The position numbers and the translations under genes were made by a program. Shown here piece by piece: positions 6,467 through 8,398 of a DNA stretch of 8,398 nt. The stretch is from positions 1-8,398 of the forward strand of contig CAZLBV010000324.1 of NCBI GenBank assembly GCA_964557845.1. The letters run 5' to 3'. The stretch is from CAZLBV01 sp964557845. Lineage in GTDB: Bacteria > Acidobacteriota > Aminicenantia > Aminicenantales > Aminicenantaceae. The first letter of the stretch is position 1. Every line of letters begins with the position of its first letter. Below the pieces are notes generated by a model that saw nothing but the letters and a program-made list of their open reading frames with translations, did no database searches and had not been told where the DNA came from.

Positions 6467-8059
6467 ATGCCAATTGGATTTCCTGAATCTATTAGTATTA
6501 GTCCCAAGATCGAGATCAATAAAGAATTCCGGATCGCTCTAGATCTTCTCCAAAACAGATCTGAAAATGTTTTTATCACTGGAAAAGCCGGCACCGGAAA
6601 ATCGACACTCCTTGAATATTTCCGTCAGCATACTAAAAAAAATGTAGTCGTACTGGCTCCTACCGGCGTGGCGGCTCTCAATGTCAAAGGCCAGACCATT
6701 CATTCATTCTTTAAATTTAAGCCCGGCATTACCCTGGAAAAAGTAAAAAAGATCGTAAAAGACAGAAAAAACAATCTCTATCAGGCTGCCGATACCATAG
6801 TTATTGATGAAATTTCCATGGTCAGGGCCGATCTGCTTGATTGTGTGGACCGGTTTCTCCGTCTCAACTGTGTACCTCCAAGAAAGCCCTTCGGAGGAAA
6901 ACAGATGGTGTTTATAGGAGACCTTTATCAGCTTCCCCCGGTTATCAAAGGCAAGGAAAAAGAAATCTTTAAAAACCGCTATAAAACTGAGTATTTTTTC
7001 TCGGCGCAGAGCTTTGAATCACTGCCCATGGAATTCATTGAACTGGTAAAGATCTACCGGCAGAAAGATGAGAAGTTCATCGAGATATTGAACGGCATCC
7101 GGAACAAGACTTTCACCGAAGAACAGCTTGAAACTTTAAACACGCGCTGCGATCCTGATTTTGAACCATCTGGCGATGATTTCTATATCTACCTGACCAC
7201 GCTTAACCAATTGGCTGATCAACTCAACAATGAGAAGCTTCAAGAGATAAATAGTCCGGTCTGTCACATCGAAGGGATCATAAAAGGGAATTTCACTCAG
7301 AAGGACCTGCCCACTCAGGAGGTAATCTCGCTTAAAACTGGTGCCCAGATCATGCTGTTGAACAATGATCCCATGGGAAGATGGGTCAACGGCAGCGTAG
7401 GACGGGTTGAAGAGATTCTAGGAGCAGAGCACGAGAAGCCTGAAATTATTTTAGTGGAACTTATTGATGGAAGCCTGGTTGAAGTGGAGCCCTTCACCTG
7501 GAAAATTTTCGAGTATAAATATGATGAGGTTTCCAAAAAAATTATCACCAAAACATTGGGCTCTTTCACTCAATTTCCATTGCGGCTGTCCTGGGCGATA
7601 ACCATCCATAAAAGCCAGGGCAAGACTTTTCAGCGGATCATTCTAGACCTCCAGAGAGGGACCTTTTCTCCCGGGCAGACCTATGTGGCTCTCAGCCGCT
7701 GCACAACTCTAGAGGGGATCGTTTTGCGCCAGCCCATCCGGAAAAAACATGTCTTCATGGATTGGAGAGTCGCGGATTTTCTTACCAGGTTTCAATATGA
7801 TATTTCAGAAGAGAAGATGCCGCTGGAGGAAAAGATAAATTTTCTGCAGGCGGCCATCGAGAAAAAGCAACTACTTGAGATCCTTTATCTCAAAAAAAGT
7901 GATGAAAAATCGAGACGGATCATTGAGCCTAAATATGTGGGAGAGCTATTTTACAAAAATATACCTTTCCTGGGCCTTGAAGCCTACTGCCACTCAAGAC
8001 AAGAATACCGAAATTTTCGGGTGGACAGGATCCTGGAGATGAAGAGTATAAAAAAATGA
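6467..8059 (+). CDS. Pif1-family 5'-3' DNA helicase with C-terminal WYL domain
   Basis: A 530-residue superfamily 1B helicase. The ATP site reads GKAGTGKST (39-47, Lys45), followed by APTGVAALNVKGQTIHSFF (motif Ia region), VIDEISM (Asp114, Glu115), GDLYQLPPV (from Gly151, Gln155; the Pif1/RecD motif III), WAITIHKSQGKTF (His381-Gly385) and VALSRCT (Arg411, motif VI). These suggest unwinding of DNA forks, G-quadruplexes or RNA-DNA hybrids, as in known Pif1 enzymes. Residues about 464-527 form a WYL-type module (LLEILYLKK, RRIIEPKYVG, LEAYCHSRQEYRNFRVDRI). The Pif1-WYL architecture is known from Thermotoga elfii, where the WYL part is an accessory single-strand DNA-binding module. The ribosome binding site is weak (a GGG at 6450-6452), so translation may depend on the upstream zinc-ribbon gene. 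The stop codon overlaps the next start. Confidence 0.93.
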   Translation: MPIGFPESISISPKIEINKEFRIALDLLQNRSENVFITGKAGTGKSTLLEYFRQHTKKNVVVLAPTGVAALNVKGQTIHSFFKFKPGITLEKVKKIVKDRKNNLYQAADTIVIDEISMVRADLLDCVDRFLRLNCVPPRKPFGGKQMVFIGDLYQLPPVIKGKEKEIFKNRYKTEYFFSAQSFESLPMEFIELVKIYRQKDEKFIEILNGIRNKTFTEEQLETLNTRCDPDFEPSGDDFYIYLTTLNQLADQLNNEKLQEINSPVCHIEGIIKGNFTQKDLPTQEVISLKTGAQIMLLNNDPMGRWVNGSVGRVEEILGAEHEKPEIILVELIDGSLVEVEPFTWKIFEYKYDEVSKKIITKTLGSFTQFPLRLSWAITIHKSQGKTFQRIILDLQRGTFSPGQTYVALSRCTTLEGIVLRQPIRKKHVFMDWRVADFLTRFQYDISEEKMPLEEKINFLQAAIEKKQLLEILYLKKSDEKSRRIIEPKYVGELFYKNIPFLGLEAYCHSRQEYRNFRVDRILEMKSIKK

Positions 8060-8397
8060 AAATGCTTTATCATAAAAGTATGACCCCAGAGAAGTGGAAG
8101 AAATTTTCTTTCTGCGAACAGATGGCCAATATCGGGAGCGAGGTGTTTAGAGCTATGAGCTGGCGGAAGAAAAATCAAGAATACAGCCGGCTTTCTCTGG
8201 AAAGAGCCCTGGAACTTCTGGATCTAACCCTGGAAATCTCCGGCAGTTCAAAGCCTCGGCTTAAGGAATTGGCCCGCCTCAGAGAAGTCCTGGCGGATTA
8301 TTTTTACTTTGATAACGAATATGGCTCCAGTGATAAAAATTGGGAAAATTATTTCCATGTCTTTAATTACGCCGCCAACAAAATTCAGCTTCACTGA
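8056..8397 (+). CDS. Conserved small helical protein of unknown function, coupled to Pif1
   Basis: A complete 113-residue protein whose ATG overlaps the helicase stop (ATGA); Met3 at 8062 is a possible alternative start. It has no signal peptide, membrane segment or cysteine cluster. It is predicted largely alpha-helical, with the striking blocks FCEQMANIGSEVFRAMSW (18-35), YSRLSLERALELLDLTLE (43-60), LKELARLREVLADYFYFDNE (69-88) and a final WENYFHVFNYAANK. I recall similar short proteins with N-I-G-S-E-V, R-A-L-E-L-L-D-L-T, D-Y-F-Y-x-D-N-E-Y-G-S blocks in genomes of candidate bacterial phyla, with no assigned function. The length, the density of conserved-looking acidic/aromatic positions and the translational overlap suggest a partner or regulator of the helicase, but this is inference from position only. 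Confidence 0.75.
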   Translation: MKMLYHKSMTPEKWKKFSFCEQMANIGSEVFRAMSWRKKNQEYSRLSLERALELLDLTLEISGSSKPRLKELARLREVLADYFYFDNEYGSSDKNWENYFHVFNYAANKIQLH

Positions 8398-8398
8398 C

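Overview
The window reads as a compact stretch of a diderm bacterial chromosome at moderate GC (I estimate 43-45 %). An exported beta-barrel-type protein implies an outer membrane. The gene styles (Pif1 helicase with a WYL domain, Gly-rich zinc ribbon, split P-loop kinase plus dCMP deaminase) recall deep-branching or uncultured lineages, but I cannot name the phylum from sequence alone. I see no tRNA, rRNA, CRISPR array, transposase or phage gene.

Left block (1-5321, plus strand): five genes in one direction and almost certainly one transcription unit. They are the 3' end of a Cys-containing protein with a CPP motif, an aldehyde dehydrogenase with a basic C-terminal tail, a small P-loop (d)NMP-kinase-like protein, a zinc-dependent dCMP deaminase, and a 736-residue exported protein with two SIS-like sugar-phosphate-binding domains related to MurQ and the glucokinase regulatory protein. 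The first junction has 2 bases between stop and start. The next three are ATGA overlaps, so translation is probably coupled. The kinase and deaminase correspond to the two halves of proteins such as Vibrio AvcD, where they are fused.

Middle (5322-6213): a 179-bp gap between convergent gene ends with no convincing terminator, then a minus-strand gene for a small exported beta-barrel protein resembling the DUF3996/BAPKO_0422 group. A 257-bp AT-rich divergent intergenic region follows. It carries a good sigma70-type promoter (TTGAGA-N17-CATAAT) pointing right.

Right block (6214-8397, plus strand): a short Gly/Arg-rich zinc-ribbon protein, a Pif1-family helicase with a C-terminal WYL domain, and a 113-residue conserved protein of unknown function that starts inside the helicase stop codon. 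These three probably form a DNA-transaction operon driven by the promoter at 6166-6194.

The points I would look at again are the secreted double-SIS protein, the split kinase/deaminase pair, the small protein coupled to Pif1-WYL, the G8 and A9 tracts inside the aldehyde dehydrogenase gene, and a strong excess of GATC. None is proof of a new system.
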